Below are positions 43,103-53,857 of a stretch of 64,000 nt of DNA, piece after piece. Origin of the DNA: Planococcus shenhongbingii (GTDB lineage: Bacteria > Bacillota > Bacilli > Bacillales_A > Planococcaceae); the NCBI RefSeq assembly GCF_030413635.1, contig NZ_CP129235.1, forward strand, positions 1,178,001-1,242,000, read 5' to 3'. Numbering within the stretch: the stretch's first letter is position 1; every line of letters starts with the position of its first letter. Under the pieces are notes generated by a model. It was not told the origin of the DNA. It saw nothing but the letters and a program-made list of their open reading frames with translations, and ran no database searches. The position numbers and the translations under genes were made by a program.

Positions 43103-44266
43103 ATGACCATTCAAATGTTCGAGAAACCACTGGGTATGCGTGACGATTTCCCGTTTATTGCTAAAAAGAAAGCTGAACTGCGTGCGAAAGGCACATCGAT
43201 CATGCAAGGTGCTGGATATGATTTGCTTCAAACTCCAACACTGGAGTATTACGAAACAATCGGCAAAATTTCTGCTATTCCAGATAACGCGCTTTTTAAA
43301 TTGTTGGACAGCCAAGGCGAAACACTGGTCCTTCGTCCCGACATGACTTCCCCAATTGCACGGGTGGCGGCATCAAAATTGCTGAAAGAAAAAATGCCGG
43401 TCCGGCTCGGGTATTATTCCAACGTTTTTCGGGCACAAAAGCGGGAAGGCGGCCGGCCGGCAGAATTCGAACAAATGGGCGTCGAACTGATCGGCGATGA
43501 TTCGCTTTACGCAGATGCAGAAGTGATTATCCTGGCCTCGAATATCTTAAACCAGTTGAACGTTAAATCTGGCCGTGTCGTCATTGGCCATACACAATTG
43601 CTGCAGCTCATATTAAGGGATTTTGGATTGGACGATGATCAAATAGAAGTGGTCCGTGCTGCTCTTGTATCGAAAAACGGTGTCCGTTTTGAACAACTGG
43701 CCAATGAATTGATCGGGGATACAGAAAAAGCGGCTTCTTTTAAACAATTAATCATCACGTCATCTTTAGAAGACTGGAAACCATACATTGATTTTTCAAA
43801 TAGTGAACAAACAGCGTTTTATGAAGAAATGCTGAAACTGCAGACCATCATCCAAAGAAACGGACTGGCGGAAGCCATCACTTATGATTTATCCTTTACC
43901 AGCCATATGACGTATTACACCGGCCTGGTGTTTGAAATATATGGAGCAGGAAGCGGGTTTCCGCTAGGCAATGGCGGGCGCTATGATGGATTGATGAAAC
44001 AGTTCGGCTTGCATGTCGGAGCTACAGGATTCGGCTTGCGTGTAGACCGGCTGCTGGAAGTGATGCCGCCGGACAAAGAGGAAGAGCAGCATATATTGAT
44101 TTTATTTGACGAAGCCAGCGAAGAACAGGCACATGAGCAAGCGCAGCAATTGCGCGAATCCGGAGCAAGAGCCACGCTCCAATATGCTCCGGCTGTACAC
44201 GCGCTAGAAGAGTTTACTGCATTGTTCAGCGAAGTAAGACGATTGGAAGGTGCTAAAAATGGATGA
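43103..44266 (+). CDS. hisZ: ATP phosphoribosyltransferase regulatory subunit HisZ
   Basis: Histidyl-tRNA synthetase paralogue that activates the short-form HisG. The 387-residue protein retains the class II synthetase core ([10 protein letters not shown] motif and [16 protein letters not shown] near residue 110) and a degenerate C-terminal region. The synthetase-like ending [15 protein letters not shown] is kept, but the tRNA-binding domain is short. Its presence fits the 208-residue HisG. GGAAGTGA precedes the ATG. First gene of hisZGDBHAF(IE). Confidence 0.94.
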   Translation: MTIQMFEKPLGMRDDFPFIAKKKAELRAKGTSIMQGAGYDLLQTPTLEYYETIGKISAIPDNALFKLLDSQGETLVLRPDMTSPIARVAASKLLKEKMPVRLGYYSNVFRAQKREGGRPAEFEQMGVELIGDDSLYADAEVIILASNILNQLNVKSGRVVIGHTQLLQLILRDFGLDDDQIEVVRAALVSKNGVRFEQLANELIGDTEKAASFKQLIITSSLEDWKPYIDFSNSEQTAFYEEMLKLQTIIQRNGLAEAITYDLSFTSHMTYYTGLVFEIYGAGSGFPLGNGGRYDGLMKQFGLHVGATGFGLRVDRLLEVMPPDKEEEQHILILFDEASEEQAHEQAQQLRESGARATLQYAPAVHALEEFTALFSEVRRLEGAKNG

Positions 44267-44885
44267 ACTGACGATTGCCATGCCAAAAGGGCGAATTTTT
44301 GAGGAAGCCTATGAGCTGCTGGTAAAAGCAGGCTATGATTTGCCGAAAGAACTGGATGACTCGCGCAAACTGATTGTGGAAGCGCCGAACGAACGCTTCC
44401 GCTTTATTTTGGCGAAGCCGATGGATGTGCCGGTTTATGTGGAACATGGCGTAGCGGATATTGGAATAGCTGGTAAAGACGTTATGCTGGAGCTGGACCG
44501 CTCCGTCCATGAATTGCTGGACCTTGGAATTAGCCGCTGCTATATCGCGACTGCAGGATTACCGAATACAGAGATGAATCCGGTGACGCCGCGAATCGCA
44601 ACTAAATATCCTAAAATCGCTTCCCGCTTTTACCGAGGCAAAGGGGAGCAAGTGGAAATCATTCAATTGAACGGATCTATCGAATTGGCACCGATGATTG
44701 GGCTTGCAGACCGCATCGTCGATATCGTATCAACAGGAAAAACGCTGAAAGAAAATGGCCTTGTGGAGTATGAGCAAATCGCTGAAATCACTTCCCGGCT
44801 GATTGCGAATCCAGTTAGTTACCGATTAAAGCAGGAGCGGATCCGTGAACTTGTCGAAAACTTACGAAAGCAGGCGAAGGCATGA
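44259..44885 (+). CDS. hisG: ATP phosphoribosyltransferase, short form
   Basis: First committed step of histidine synthesis: ATP + PRPP to phosphoribosyl-ATP. The 208-residue catalytic subunit lacks the C-terminal regulatory domain of long-form HisG and depends on His[15 protein letters not shown] opens the fold; [13 protein letters not shown] and the PRPP loop [15 protein letters not shown] (about residue 152) are visible. The start [11 protein letters not shown] follows GGAAGGTG; it overlaps hisZ by 8 bases. Confidence 0.95.
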   Translation: MDELTIAMPKGRIFEEAYELLVKAGYDLPKELDDSRKLIVEAPNERFRFILAKPMDVPVYVEHGVADIGIAGKDVMLELDRSVHELLDLGISRCYIATAGLPNTEMNPVTPRIATKYPKIASRFYRGKGEQVEIIQLNGSIELAPMIGLADRIVDIVSTGKTLKENGLVEYEQIAEITSRLIANPVSYRLKQERIRELVENLRKQAKA

Positions 44886-46159
44886 AACAGATGCAATTAT
44901 CTTCCGACATTTCCATTAGAAGAACGATTGCTGAAGCTAATGCCGAGCAGCTGGCTGCCGTCAAGGAAATCATCCAAAACGTGAAGCAAAACGGCGATGC
45001 GGCATTGCTCGGCTACACCGAGAAATGGGACGGGGTCAAATTGGAGAGCATCCGGGTCAGCCATGGCGAAATCATGGAGGCGGTCGGCCGCTTTGATGCC
45101 CGATTGCTTCAGGACTTGACGGAAGCGGCGGATAATGTCCGGGAGTACCACAAAAACCAAAAGCAAGAGGGTTATAAAAACACCAGAAACGATGGCTCTT
45201 ATGTAGCCCAGCGGGTCACAGCAATCAGCTCGGCAGGATTGTATGTCCCAGGCGGCACAGCCGCTTACCCGTCTTCCGTGTTGATGAATGTCATCCCGGC
45301 CCAAGTAGCGGGTGTCGGCCGGGTGGTACTGATTTCTCCGCCAGGAAAAGACGGCAGATTATCTGATGGAGTGTTGGTTGCAGCACATATTCTTGGAATT
45401 GATGAAATTTATAAAGCGGGCGGCGCCCAAGCGATTGCCGCGCTTGCATACGGCACAGAATCAATCGAAGCAGTGGATAAAATCACAGGGCCAGGCAATG
45501 TGTTTGTGGCTCTGGCTAAACGGCAAGTTTTCGGCGACGTCGCAATCGACATGATTGCAGGGCCTAGTGAAATTGCCATCATTGCGGACGAAACAGCTTT
45601 TGCCGATGAAGTGGCGGCGGATCTATTATCTCAGGCGGAACACGATCCGATGGCAAGTGCCGTGCTGCTGACAACCAGCCAGCAATTAGCAGATGCCGTC
45701 TCGCTTGAAGTGGAGCGCCAGCTGGTGACCCTGCCGCGGCAGTCCATTGCAGGAAAAGCGATCAATGATCACGGCATGATTTATGTCGGAGAAACGATGG
45801 ATGAATTGATCGCGGCTGCGAATGAACTGGCACCTGAGCATTTAGAAATTATGACGGCAGATGCAGAATCCCTGTCAGAAAGAATCCAGAATGCCGGCGC
45901 GATTTTTATCGGCCGTTATTCGTCGGAACCGATCGGCGATTATTTCGCAGGCACAAACCACGTCTTGCCAACCAACAGCACGGCGCGTTTTTCGAGTGCC
46001 TTGTCGGTCTATGATTTTGTCAAAAGAACAAGTGTGGTTTATTACAGTGAACAGGCCTGGCAGCAAAATGAAGCGAAGATTGCCCGTCTTGCACGCCTTG
46101 AAGGACTCGAAGGACATGCACGTGCAGTAGAATCCCGTGCCTGGAAAAAAGGAGAATAA
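44882..46159 (+). CDS. hisD: Histidinol dehydrogenase
   Basis: Oxidises histidinol to histidine in two NAD-dependent steps at a zinc site. The 425-residue protein shows [18 protein letters not shown] near residue 120, [16 protein letters not shown] near 205, the zinc ligands in [15 protein letters not shown] near 255, and the catalytic Glu-His pair in NDHGMIYV and LAPEHLEIM near 320. Its ATG overlaps the hisG stop (ATGA). Confidence 0.96.
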   Translation: MKQMQLSSDISIRRTIAEANAEQLAAVKEIIQNVKQNGDAALLGYTEKWDGVKLESIRVSHGEIMEAVGRFDARLLQDLTEAADNVREYHKNQKQEGYKNTRNDGSYVAQRVTAISSAGLYVPGGTAAYPSSVLMNVIPAQVAGVGRVVLISPPGKDGRLSDGVLVAAHILGIDEIYKAGGAQAIAALAYGTESIEAVDKITGPGNVFVALAKRQVFGDVAIDMIAGPSEIAIIADETAFADEVAADLLSQAEHDPMASAVLLTTSQQLADAVSLEVERQLVTLPRQSIAGKAINDHGMIYVGETMDELIAAANELAPEHLEIMTADAESLSERIQNAGAIFIGRYSSEPIGDYFAGTNHVLPTNSTARFSSALSVYDFVKRTSVVYYSEQAWQQNEAKIARLARLEGLEGHARAVESRAWKKGE

Positions 46160-46162
46160 ATG

Positions 46163-46750
46163 ATGAGAAAAGCTGAAATCAAGCGCGATACAAATGAAAC
46201 CAAAGTAGCCATTTCTTTTTCGCTGGATGGAGATGGAAAAGCGGATATCAACACGGGTGTGCCGTTCATGGACCATATGCTCGACTTATTCATCAAGCAC
46301 GGCTTGTTTGACGGGGAAATCAAAGCAGACGGCGATACCCATATCGACGATCACCACACAACAGAAGACATTGGCATTGTCCTTGGACAAGCAGTGAAAG
46401 AAGCGCTGGGCGACAAAAAAGGCATCCGCCGCTATGGCAATGCCTTTGTGCCGATGGATGACGCTCTTGCTCAAGTGGTCGTCGACTGTTCAAATCGACC
46501 CCACTTGGAAATGCGGGGCATTATCCCGAACGAAAAAGTCGGCACGTTTGATACAGAACTGGTACGTGAATTTCTCTGGAAATTTGCACTGGAGTCGCGT
46601 ATGAATGTCCACGTCATTATTCACTACGGCCATAATACACACCACATCATCGAAGCGGTCTTCAAGGCGCTCGCTCGTGCGCTGGACGAAGCGACAATCA
46701 TAGATTCCCGAGTGAAAGGCGTGCCATCTACAAAGGGGCTGTTAACATGA
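46163..46750 (+). CDS. hisB: Imidazoleglycerol-phosphate dehydratase
   Basis: The monofunctional 195-residue dehydratase has metal-binding repeats MDHMLDLFIKHG, IDDHHTTEDIGI and HYGHNTHHIIEAVFKALARA. Of two adjacent ATGs the second (MRKAEIKRD) is better spaced from GGAG and aligns with B. subtilis HisB. There is no phosphatase domain, so histidinol-phosphatase (HisJ-type) must be encoded elsewhere. Overlaps hisH by 4 bases (ATGA). Confidence 0.95.
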   Translation: MRKAEIKRDTNETKVAISFSLDGDGKADINTGVPFMDHMLDLFIKHGLFDGEIKADGDTHIDDHHTTEDIGIVLGQAVKEALGDKKGIRRYGNAFVPMDDALAQVVVDCSNRPHLEMRGIIPNEKVGTFDTELVREFLWKFALESRMNVHVIIHYGHNTHHIIEAVFKALARALDEATIIDSRVKGVPSTKGLLT

Positions 46751-47400
46751 TTATCGGAATTATCGATTACGGCATGGGCAATCTGTTCAGCGTGGAACAA
46801 GCATTGAAAAAACTGGATTGCACAGTGATTTTATCTGACGATCCGGAGACGCTGCTTGAAGCAGAAGCAATTTTACTGCCGGGAGTCGGCGCCTTTCCAG
46901 ATGCGATGGAATTGCTGGACCGCAAAGGACTTTCTTCTTTTATTCAATCATTGCCCGAAAAAGGCATTCCGCTTCTTGGAATTTGCCTTGGCATGCAGCT
47001 GCTGTATGAAGACAGTTCAGAAGTAAAACCGACAAAAGGGCTCAGCTTGTTGAAAGGGCAGATTCGCCGTTTTGAAAAAGGGGCGTACCGCATACCTCAT
47101 ATGGGCTGGAACCGGCTTGAATTTTCCCGCATGCCGTATTGGCTGGATGATTTGCAAGTGGATACCCATGTCTATTTCGTCCATTCATTTTTAGCAGTGA
47201 ACACAAACCCGGAGCAGGTATGGGCGACAGCAAGCTACGGCAACATCGATGTGCCAGGCGTCGTCGGTTCAGGGTTGATTACAGGAATGCAGTTCCACCC
47301 GGAAAAATCCGGTGATTTCGGTCATTATTTACTTGAACAATGGATTGCAAACGTCAGGAGGAACCAAGATGAGCAAGTTTCAAATCTATCCCGCAATTGA
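46747..47400 (+). CDS. hisH: Imidazole glycerol phosphate synthase, glutaminase subunit
   Basis: Class I glutamine amidotransferase that feeds ammonia to HisF. The 217-residue protein has the nucleophile Cys in LLGICLGMQLLYE (about residue 80), an oxyanion PGVGAFPDAM segment, and the His-x-Glu pair in GMQFHPEKSGDFG (about 183-185). The 3' end extends 32 bases into hisA, so the C-terminal residues after LEQWIANV may be a non-essential tail. Confidence 0.95.
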   Translation: MIIGIIDYGMGNLFSVEQALKKLDCTVILSDDPETLLEAEAILLPGVGAFPDAMELLDRKGLSSFIQSLPEKGIPLLGICLGMQLLYEDSSEVKPTKGLSLLKGQIRRFEKGAYRIPHMGWNRLEFSRMPYWLDDLQVDTHVYFVHSFLAVNTNPEQVWATASYGNIDVPGVVGSGLITGMQFHPEKSGDFGHYLLEQWIANVRRNQDEQVSNLSRN

Positions 47401-48097
47401 TTTGCGCGGCGGAAAATGCGTAAGGCTTTTTCAGGGAGATTATGCACAGGAAACCGTATACGGCGACTCGCCAGTTGATATGGCTAAGCAATTTGTGGAT
47501 GCCGGAACGGAATGGATTCACATGGTCGATTTGGACGGAGCCAAAGATGGCGTCCGGATCAATGATAAAGTTGTGATTGAAGCGGCGAAGCTTCCGGTCA
47601 ATATCCAAATTGGCGGCGGCATCCGGACGCGTGAAGATATTGAACATTATTTATCAAACGGCATTAGCCGCGTCATCATCGGGAGCCTTGCAATCCGCAA
47701 TCCGGAACTGGTCGCATCGTTTATTGAGGAATTCGGGGCAGAACGGATCGTCATTGGCATTGACGCCAAAAACGGAATGGCTGCAACCGAAGGATGGATT
47801 GAAACTTCGGGGCAATCGGCAAAAGACGTCGCCAGCTTTTTTGTTTCCAAAGGAGCCAAGCATTTTATTTACACAGATATCGCAACGGACGGCACGCTGC
47901 AGGGGCCGAATATCGATGCCAATAAAACGCTCGTCGATTCGGATCAAGCAGAAGTAATCGTTTCCGGTGGAATCGGTTCTCTTGAAGATATCCAAAACGT
48001 CAAACAGGCAGCAGGCGAAAGCCCGATTGCCGGAGTCATTATCGGTAAAGCGCTGTATGAAAACCGCTTTACACTGGAGGAGGCGCTGTCATGTTGA
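47369..48097 (+). CDS. hisA: ProFAR isomerase HisA
   Basis: The (beta-alpha)8-barrel isomerase acts on ProFAR. The 242-residue protein opens with the catalytic Asp in [14 protein letters not shown], has phosphate-binding GGGIRTRED (about residue 80) and [10 protein letters not shown] (about 202), and the second Asp in [14 protein letters not shown]. The start MSKFQIYP follows GGAGGAACCAAG; it lies inside the end of hisH, indicating coupling. The final codons overlap hisF by 7 bases. Confidence 0.95.
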   Translation: MSKFQIYPAIDLRGGKCVRLFQGDYAQETVYGDSPVDMAKQFVDAGTEWIHMVDLDGAKDGVRINDKVVIEAAKLPVNIQIGGGIRTREDIEHYLSNGISRVIIGSLAIRNPELVASFIEEFGAERIVIGIDAKNGMAATEGWIETSGQSAKDVASFFVSKGAKHFIYTDIATDGTLQGPNIDANKTLVDSDQAEVIVSGGIGSLEDIQNVKQAAGESPIAGVIIGKALYENRFTLEEALSC

Positions 48098-48843
48098 CCA
48101 AACGAATTATTCCATGCCTCGATGTCAAAGAAGGACGGGTTGTCAAAGGCGTAAGCTTTGTGTCGCTTCGTGATGCCGGGGACCCGGTGGAGCTTGCCCG
48201 TTTTTACGACAAGCAAGGAGCGGATGAATTGGTCTTCTTGGATATTTCTGCTTCCCACGAAGGCAAAGAAACGATGATTGAAGTGGTCAAAATAGTGGCC
48301 ACTGAATTATCCATTCCGTTTACGGTTGGCGGCGGCATTCGTTCTCTTGAAGATATGAAGCGTATGCTGCGTGCGGGAGCCGACAAAGTTTCCTTGAACA
48401 CTTCGGCGCTTGACCGGCCCGAGCTAATCAAAGAAGGGGCGGATTATTTCGGTTCTCAATGCATCGTCGTAGCCATTGATGCCAAAAGCAACGGCACAGG
48501 CTGGGATGTTTATACACATGGCGGACGCAATAAAACCGGCTGGGATGCAGTGGAGTGGGCGAAGAAAAGCGTCGAACTGGGAGCAGGGGAACTGCTTTTG
48601 ACTTCAATGGATAAAGACGGCTCAAAAGATGGTTTTGATTTGGAACTGACCAAAGCGGTGCGGGAAGCGGTAGAAGTCCCGGTGATTGCAAGCGGCGGGG
48701 CAGGAAATCGGGAACATTTCGCCGAAGTTTTCAAAGAAGTGGATGCAGATGCTGCTCTTGCGGCTTCAATTTTTCATTACAAAGAAACGAGCGTTGCTGA
48801 AGTGAAAGAGTATTTAAGGAAAGAGGGAGTGAATGTCCGATGA
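48091..48843 (+). CDS. hisF: Imidazole glycerol phosphate synthase, cyclase subunit
   Basis: Barrel partner of HisH; forms imidazole glycerol phosphate and AICAR. The 250-residue protein has the catalytic Asp in [16 protein letters not shown] (Asp11) and the second Asp in [18 protein letters not shown] (about residue 130). Phosphate sites are [10 protein letters not shown] and [16 protein letters not shown] precedes the ATG. Overlaps hisIE by 4 bases. Confidence 0.96.
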   Translation: MLTKRIIPCLDVKEGRVVKGVSFVSLRDAGDPVELARFYDKQGADELVFLDISASHEGKETMIEVVKIVATELSIPFTVGGGIRSLEDMKRMLRAGADKVSLNTSALDRPELIKEGADYFGSQCIVVAIDAKSNGTGWDVYTHGGRNKTGWDAVEWAKKSVELGAGELLLTSMDKDGSKDGFDLELTKAVREAVEVPVIASGGAGNREHFAEVFKEVDADAALAASIFHYKETSVAEVKEYLRKEGVNVR

Positions 48844-49469
48844 ACGATATCAAATATGATGGCAACGGGCTGATTCCCGTTATTATTCAAAATGCCGACA
48901 CGAAAGCAGTGCTGACATTGGCTTATGCAAACGAAGAAGCCGTACAAAAAACACTAGAAACAAACGAAACTTGGTTATACTCCAGAAGCCGCTCTGAATT
49001 ATGGAACAAAGGCGCGACTAGCGGCAATACCCAGCAAGTGACAGCAGTCCGCCTTGACTGTGATGGAGACTCGTTGATCTATGAAGTGATTCCGAATGGC
49101 CCGGCTTGCCATACTGGCGAAGAAAGCTGTTTCCATAACACCATTGCCGGTGCACCAAACGAGTCGAAAGTGGACATGTTCAGTGACCTGACGGGATTGA
49201 TCCGAAAAAGGGAAGAAGAAATGCCAGCCGGCGCTTATACGACTTACCTGTTTGAAGAAGGCGTCGATAAAATCTGCAAAAAAGTCGGAGAAGAAGCGGC
49301 AGAAGTGATCATTGCAGCGAAAAACAGAGATCCGAAAGAACTGGCGATGGAAACGGCGGACTTATTTTATCATGTCCTGGTGCTGCTGCAAGAACAGAAA
49401 GTCGGGTTTGAAGACGTCATTAACGTCTTAAAAGAACGTCATGCAACAAAAACTGCGGGTAAACAATAA
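48840..49469 (+). CDS. hisIE: Bifunctional phosphoribosyl-AMP cyclohydrolase / phosphoribosyl-ATP pyrophosphatase
   Basis: The 209-residue fusion carries the second and third pathway steps. The HisI domain (about residues 5-105) shows [21 protein letters not shown] and the zinc cysteines in [17 protein letters not shown]. The HisE domain (about 115-205) shows [16 protein letters not shown] and [13 protein letters not shown]. Last gene of the operon; hisC is not in this cluster. In B. subtilis the equivalent gene is called hisI. Confidence 0.95.
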   Translation: MNDIKYDGNGLIPVIIQNADTKAVLTLAYANEEAVQKTLETNETWLYSRSRSELWNKGATSGNTQQVTAVRLDCDGDSLIYEVIPNGPACHTGEESCFHNTIAGAPNESKVDMFSDLTGLIRKREEEMPAGAYTTYLFEEGVDKICKKVGEEAAEVIIAAKNRDPKELAMETADLFYHVLVLLQEQKVGFEDVINVLKERHATKTAGKQ

Positions 49470-49476
49470 GGAAATA

Positions 49477-49485
49477 TGCTATAAT
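49477..49485 (+). promoter_or_regulatory. Extended -10 promoter for the yvcD leader
   Basis: TGCTATAAT is a full extended -10 element (TGnTATAAT) eight bases after the hisIE stop. No good -35 hexamer is seen 17-18 bases upstream, as is usual for extended -10 promoters. Confidence 0.55.
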
Positions 49486-49510
49486 TACAGCACATTTAAG
49501 TGGAGGAGCG

Positions 49511-49558
49511 ATGACAATCGTTCCTTTTACTTTTTCGGAGGCATATTTTGGAGAATAA
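49511..49558 (+). CDS. 15-codon leader ORF overlapping the yvcD start
   Basis: ATG at 49511 has a very strong GGAGGAGCG just before it and encodes MTIVPFTFSEAYFGE, ending TAA at 49556-49558, eleven bases inside the TTG start region of yvcD (49548). The ribosome binding site and start codon lie in the left arm of a 9-bp hairpin (49504-49512 with 49517-49525) followed by TTTTACTTTTT, which looks like an attenuator. Translation of the leader would melt this stem and deliver ribosomes to yvcD. No similarity is claimed for the peptide. Confidence 0.5.
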   Translation: MTIVPFTFSEAYFGE

Positions 49559-51074
49559 AAAAAAGAAAAACTATGAAAATGTCCTGTCATTCATTCCAAC
49601 AGGGGAATATTATTACAAAAAGGCATTAAAAGAGTTACAGCGGGATCAGTATCCCAAAGCCCATAAGTATCTGCAGCGGGCTACAGAATTAAGCCCGAAA
49701 GACCCGGATATCTGGGTCCAGTTTGGCATCGTTCTTATGGAGATGCAGGAATTCGGGCAGGCAATGGAAGCATTGCGTACAGCATATGATCTTGATCAAT
49801 ATAAGACGGAGACCTTGTTTTTCTTAGCAGAAGTGAATGCACATATGGGAATGTTCTTAGAAGCGCGCAATTTTGCGAAGAAATACGTGGAAAACGACAT
49901 ACAGGGCCAGTATGCAGCGGAAGCTTTAGAAATCATCGATTTTGCAGAACAAGAAGACTGGCAGCTTTTTGATGACGACGGAGAAGCTCAAGACAGTGAG
50001 CATTTTTATCAGCAAGAAAAAGCCCGGCGCTTGATGGAGGAAGGGAACTTTCCGGAAGCCATCAAATTGTTGGAATCGCTGATTGAAGAAAAGCCGGATT
50101 TCTGGGGAGCACATAATAATCTTGCCTTGGCTTACTTTTATATCGGCGAAACGGAAATGGCAAAAGCGCTGCTGCATGATGTATTAAGAAGAAATACAGG
50201 GAATTTGCATGCACTTTGCAATCTGGCAGTCTTTCATTATTATGAAAAAAATGAGGAACTTGAAGACGTGCTGGATTTGCTGAAGAAAATTCAGCCTTAT
50301 GTCTTTGAGCATCGCTATAAATTAGGAGCTACTTTTGCATTGGTCGGCAAGTATAAAGAAGCGTACCGCTGGTTGCGGAGCTTGCAGAAACGCGGATTTG
50401 ACGGTGATCCTGCGTTCTATTTCTGGTTGTCTCATGCAGCTTATCACTCCGGCCATGAAGATATTGCCAAGCAAGCCTGGAAGCATTTGACGCAAATGGA
50501 TCCGGGCAAAGACGGCTACGAACCATGGGCAGAACAGGCGGCTATGCCACATCCAGACGCGCTTGAACATGACCGGGATTATTTGGTGGGGAAACTTGAT
50601 CATCCGCAGACGAGCGAGCGGTTGTTTGGTCTTTTTCTATTAGGAAAGTCTGCCCACAAGCAGGAAATTGTTTCACATCCGAATTGGCTGAAATCTGAAC
50701 AGCCAACCGTGCTTGAAACCTATCTGCTTGGTTATGCGCTAGGCCATCCGTTTAAAGCACATGTGCCGGAAGAGCAAGCATTCATGCGGGCAATGGAAGC
50801 GACTGAAATTCTGTACCAAGAAGAAAGTATGATAACTGAGCAAGGCTCCTACGCTTTCCAAATGTGGTTTATGCTAGTGGAAAAAGCGTTTGAACGCCGT
50901 TATGAATTTAAAAATCCAAAAGCATTGGCCGCTTCGGTTGCTTATATGGTCAGATCTTCAAGAGACCGTTCTGTCACCAAAAAAGCGGTTGCCGCACATT
51001 TCGGCATAACATCAGCTACACTGACCAAATATGTTAATCAGTTGATCCAGTATTTGCCGCTTTTCGAATCATAA
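49548..51074 (+). CDS. TPR-repeat protein with C-terminal HTH, YvcD-like
   Basis: The 508-residue soluble protein has tetratricopeptide-like helix pairs at about residues 20-120 (KALKELQRDQYPKAHKYLQR, DIWVQFGIVLMEMQEFGQAM) and 155-290 (KARRLMEEGNFPEAIKLLES, WGAHNNLALAYFYIGETEMA). The C-terminal helix-turn-helix is near 470-500 (TKKAVAAHFGITSATLTKYV). TPR plus HTH suggests a regulatory or scaffold role, but none is established. It starts with TTG behind GGAGG. Its place between the his operon and trxB matches B. subtilis yvcD. Confidence 0.83.
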   Translation: MENKKKKNYENVLSFIPTGEYYYKKALKELQRDQYPKAHKYLQRATELSPKDPDIWVQFGIVLMEMQEFGQAMEALRTAYDLDQYKTETLFFLAEVNAHMGMFLEARNFAKKYVENDIQGQYAAEALEIIDFAEQEDWQLFDDDGEAQDSEHFYQQEKARRLMEEGNFPEAIKLLESLIEEKPDFWGAHNNLALAYFYIGETEMAKALLHDVLRRNTGNLHALCNLAVFHYYEKNEELEDVLDLLKKIQPYVFEHRYKLGATFALVGKYKEAYRWLRSLQKRGFDGDPAFYFWLSHAAYHSGHEDIAKQAWKHLTQMDPGKDGYEPWAEQAAMPHPDALEHDRDYLVGKLDHPQTSERLFGLFLLGKSAHKQEIVSHPNWLKSEQPTVLETYLLGYALGHPFKAHVPEEQAFMRAMEATEILYQEESMITEQGSYAFQMWFMLVEKAFERRYEFKNPKALAASVAYMVRSSRDRSVTKKAVAAHFGITSATLTKYVNQLIQYLPLFES

Positions 51075-51123
51075 GCAAAAAAGTTGCTGCAATGCCGGTA
51101 ATCTTATACGATTTAGCTACTGA

Positions 51124-52095
<972 letters not shown>

Positions 52096-52192
52096 TTTAA
52101 TGCTATTTTAATCTACTTGTAACACTGTTGTCATAAGATGGTGGTAAAGTAGGAATAGTAAATTGACCCCCTTTTTATAAAGAAATTTTGAC

Positions 52193-52233
52193 AGGCCGTT
52201 TTTCGAGATAATCGGAGAACGGCCTCTTTTTTT
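52193..52233 (+). terminator. Terminator downstream of trxB
   Basis: AGGCCGTT and AACGGCCT form an 8-bp stem around an 17-base loop, followed by CTTTTTTT. It is about 100 bases past the trxB stop, so the trxB mRNA has an untranslated tail. Confidence 0.8.
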
Positions 52234-52254
52234 ATGCATAAATTTTAAAATTCT

Positions 52255-52429
52255 TCTTCCATAGGCGCTTGTCGGAGCTGAGCAAGCTACCTACGCTTTT
52301 CTTAATGTCCAGCTCCGGCGGCTAGCCCCTCGAGTCGCTTCGGTCTTACTGCGAATGGCAAAAGCGCCATTCACTGCAAGCCCTCCAGCGCTTGTCAGGG
52401 CTGAGTAAGCCGCCTACGCTTTTCTTTTT
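52255..52429. repeat. Intergenic repeat of a second type (R4) with internal direct repeats
   Basis: Two 40-base direct repeats, 52264-52303 and 52387-52426 (GCGCTTGTC...GAGCTGAG or GGGCTGAG...CCTACGCTTTTCTT), flank a core with AGCCCCTCGAGTCGCTTCGG and a small hairpin GAATGGC/GCCATTC. This type, with CTCGAGTCGCTTCGGTC, recurs between genes in many Bacillales genomes to my knowledge. Together with the trxB terminator it accounts for the 398-base gap; no gene is seen. The right repeat ends three bases before the -35 of the yvcI promoter. Confidence 0.75.
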
Positions 52430-52459
52430 TTGCATGACACGCCAGGATAGATGTATAAT
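52430..52459 (+). promoter_or_regulatory. Sigma-A promoter of the yvcI-rapZ-glmR-whiA-crh operon
   Basis: -35 TTGCAT (52430-52435), 18-base spacer, -10 TATAAT (52454-52459). Confidence 0.75.
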
Positions 52460-52493
52460 GGAGAGAGTTTACAATAGATACGGAGTGTCGACA

Positions 52494-52979
52494 GTGCAGC
52501 GAATCGCAAATTTATTAGTGGTCCATGAAGGACAAGTATTGCTATTAAAAAAACCCCGGCGTGATTGGTACGTTGCACCGGGCGGTAAAATGGAAACAGG
52601 AGAATCAATTTATGAAGCGGCGATCAGAGAGTTCACGGAAGAAACAGGTGTACAGCCGCTTGGAACTCATTTAAAAGGGATCTACACGATGATGATTCAA
52701 GAAAAAGAACAAATCGTTGATGAATGGATGCTTTTCACTTTTTTGGCAACCGGCTTGATTGGCAAACCTTTCGAAGAAACGAGAGAAGGCCTTCTTGAAT
52801 GGCATCCGGTTGAAAGTTTGGCATTTTTGCCGATGGCTGAAGGAGACCGTACAAACCTGCAATTTGCTGCAAGCCAAATAGGTATGCAATATGGCACTTT
52901 TCATTATTCGCCGGAATTCCAGCTAATTAAAGAAAGCATTCAAATGTCTACTGAAGAGGGGATCCAGCATAATGGATAA
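52494..52979 (+). CDS. Nudix hydrolase, YvcI-like
   Basis: The 161-residue protein has the complete Nudix box [20 protein letters not shown] followed by ETGV (about residues 30-53), so it hydrolyses a nucleoside diphosphate-linked substrate; in B. subtilis YvcI is an 8-oxo-(d)GTPase/nucleotide-cleaning candidate. The GTG start ([10 protein letters not shown]) is chosen because GGAG lies 8 bases upstream and B. subtilis YvcI also begins MQR. Upstream ATG codons lie within the promoter. Overlaps rapZ by 8 bases. Confidence 0.88.
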   Translation: MQRIANLLVVHEGQVLLLKKPRRDWYVAPGGKMETGESIYEAAIREFTEETGVQPLGTHLKGIYTMMIQEKEQIVDEWMLFTFLATGLIGKPFEETREGLLEWHPVESLAFLPMAEGDRTNLQFAASQIGMQYGTFHYSPEFQLIKESIQMSTEEGIQHNG

Positions 52980-53853
52980 GCATACGAATGAAACTGAATT
53001 AATTATAATAACCGGCATGTCAGGAGCAGGCAAAACAGTCGCAATCCAAAGTTTCGAAGACTTGGGTTTTTTTACAATTGATAACTTGCCGCCGGCTTTA
53101 TTGCTTACTTTCATCAAGTTGATGAGAGATTCCGGCAAATCAATGAAGCGGGTTGCTGCAGTTATGGATTTACGGGGCGGCGACTTTTTTGACAGCCTTG
53201 TGGATGCCATTGACAATATTTCGAAAGAGCCAAAAGTGTCTACGACGATTCTGTTTCTTGATGCCGACAACCAAACACTTGTCAGCCGGTATAAGGAATC
53301 ACGCCGGTCACATCCATTATCTCCAGGCGGCCTAGTGCTTGGCGGCATTAAAAAAGAGCGCGACATGCTGATGGATCTGCAAGGGCGTGCGAAGTACATT
53401 TACAATACTTCCACCATGACTCCTAGACAGCTAAGAGAAAAAATTGTGACAGATTTCGCTACGCAAACAAGCAATAAATTTACCGTCAATGTGATGTCAT
53501 TCGGCTTTAAACACGGCATTCCAATTGATGCAGATTTGGTTTTCGATGTTCGTTTTTTGCCGAACCCTTATTATATTGAAGAATTGAAACCGTTGTCCGG
53601 ACTGGATGAACCGGTCTCAAGCTATGTTCTTCAATGGAGTGAGACCCAAACATTAATCAGTAAACTGACGGACCTTTTAGAATTCATGATTCCCCAATAT
53701 AAAAACGAAGGCAAAGCGCAACTGGTGATCGCTTTTGGCTGCACCGGCGGCCAGCACCGGTCAGTGACGCTTGCTGAATATTACGGAAAACTATTGGCAG
53801 AACAAAACAAAACGATCGTTACTCATCGGGACGTCAAAACAAGAAAGGGCTGA
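52972..53853 (+). CDS. rapZ: RNase adaptor / P-loop nucleotide-binding protein RapZ (YvcJ)
   Basis: The 293-residue protein has Walker [13 protein letters not shown] near residue 14 and Walker B-like TTILFLDAD near 82. The RapZ C-terminal signature [11 protein letters not shown] and [17 protein letters not shown] is near 205-275. In Enterobacteria RapZ steers decay of GlmZ RNA; in B. subtilis YvcJ binds GTP and affects competence. GAGGGG precedes the ATG. Operon: yvcI-rapZ-glmR-whiA-crh. Confidence 0.94.
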   Translation: MDKHTNETELIIITGMSGAGKTVAIQSFEDLGFFTIDNLPPALLLTFIKLMRDSGKSMKRVAAVMDLRGGDFFDSLVDAIDNISKEPKVSTTILFLDADNQTLVSRYKESRRSHPLSPGGLVLGGIKKERDMLMDLQGRAKYIYNTSTMTPRQLREKIVTDFATQTSNKFTVNVMSFGFKHGIPIDADLVFDVRFLPNPYYIEELKPLSGLDEPVSSYVLQWSETQTLISKLTDLLEFMIPQYKNEGKAQLVIAFGCTGGQHRSVTLAEYYGKLLAEQNKTIVTHRDVKTRKG

Positions 53854-53857
53854 GTGC

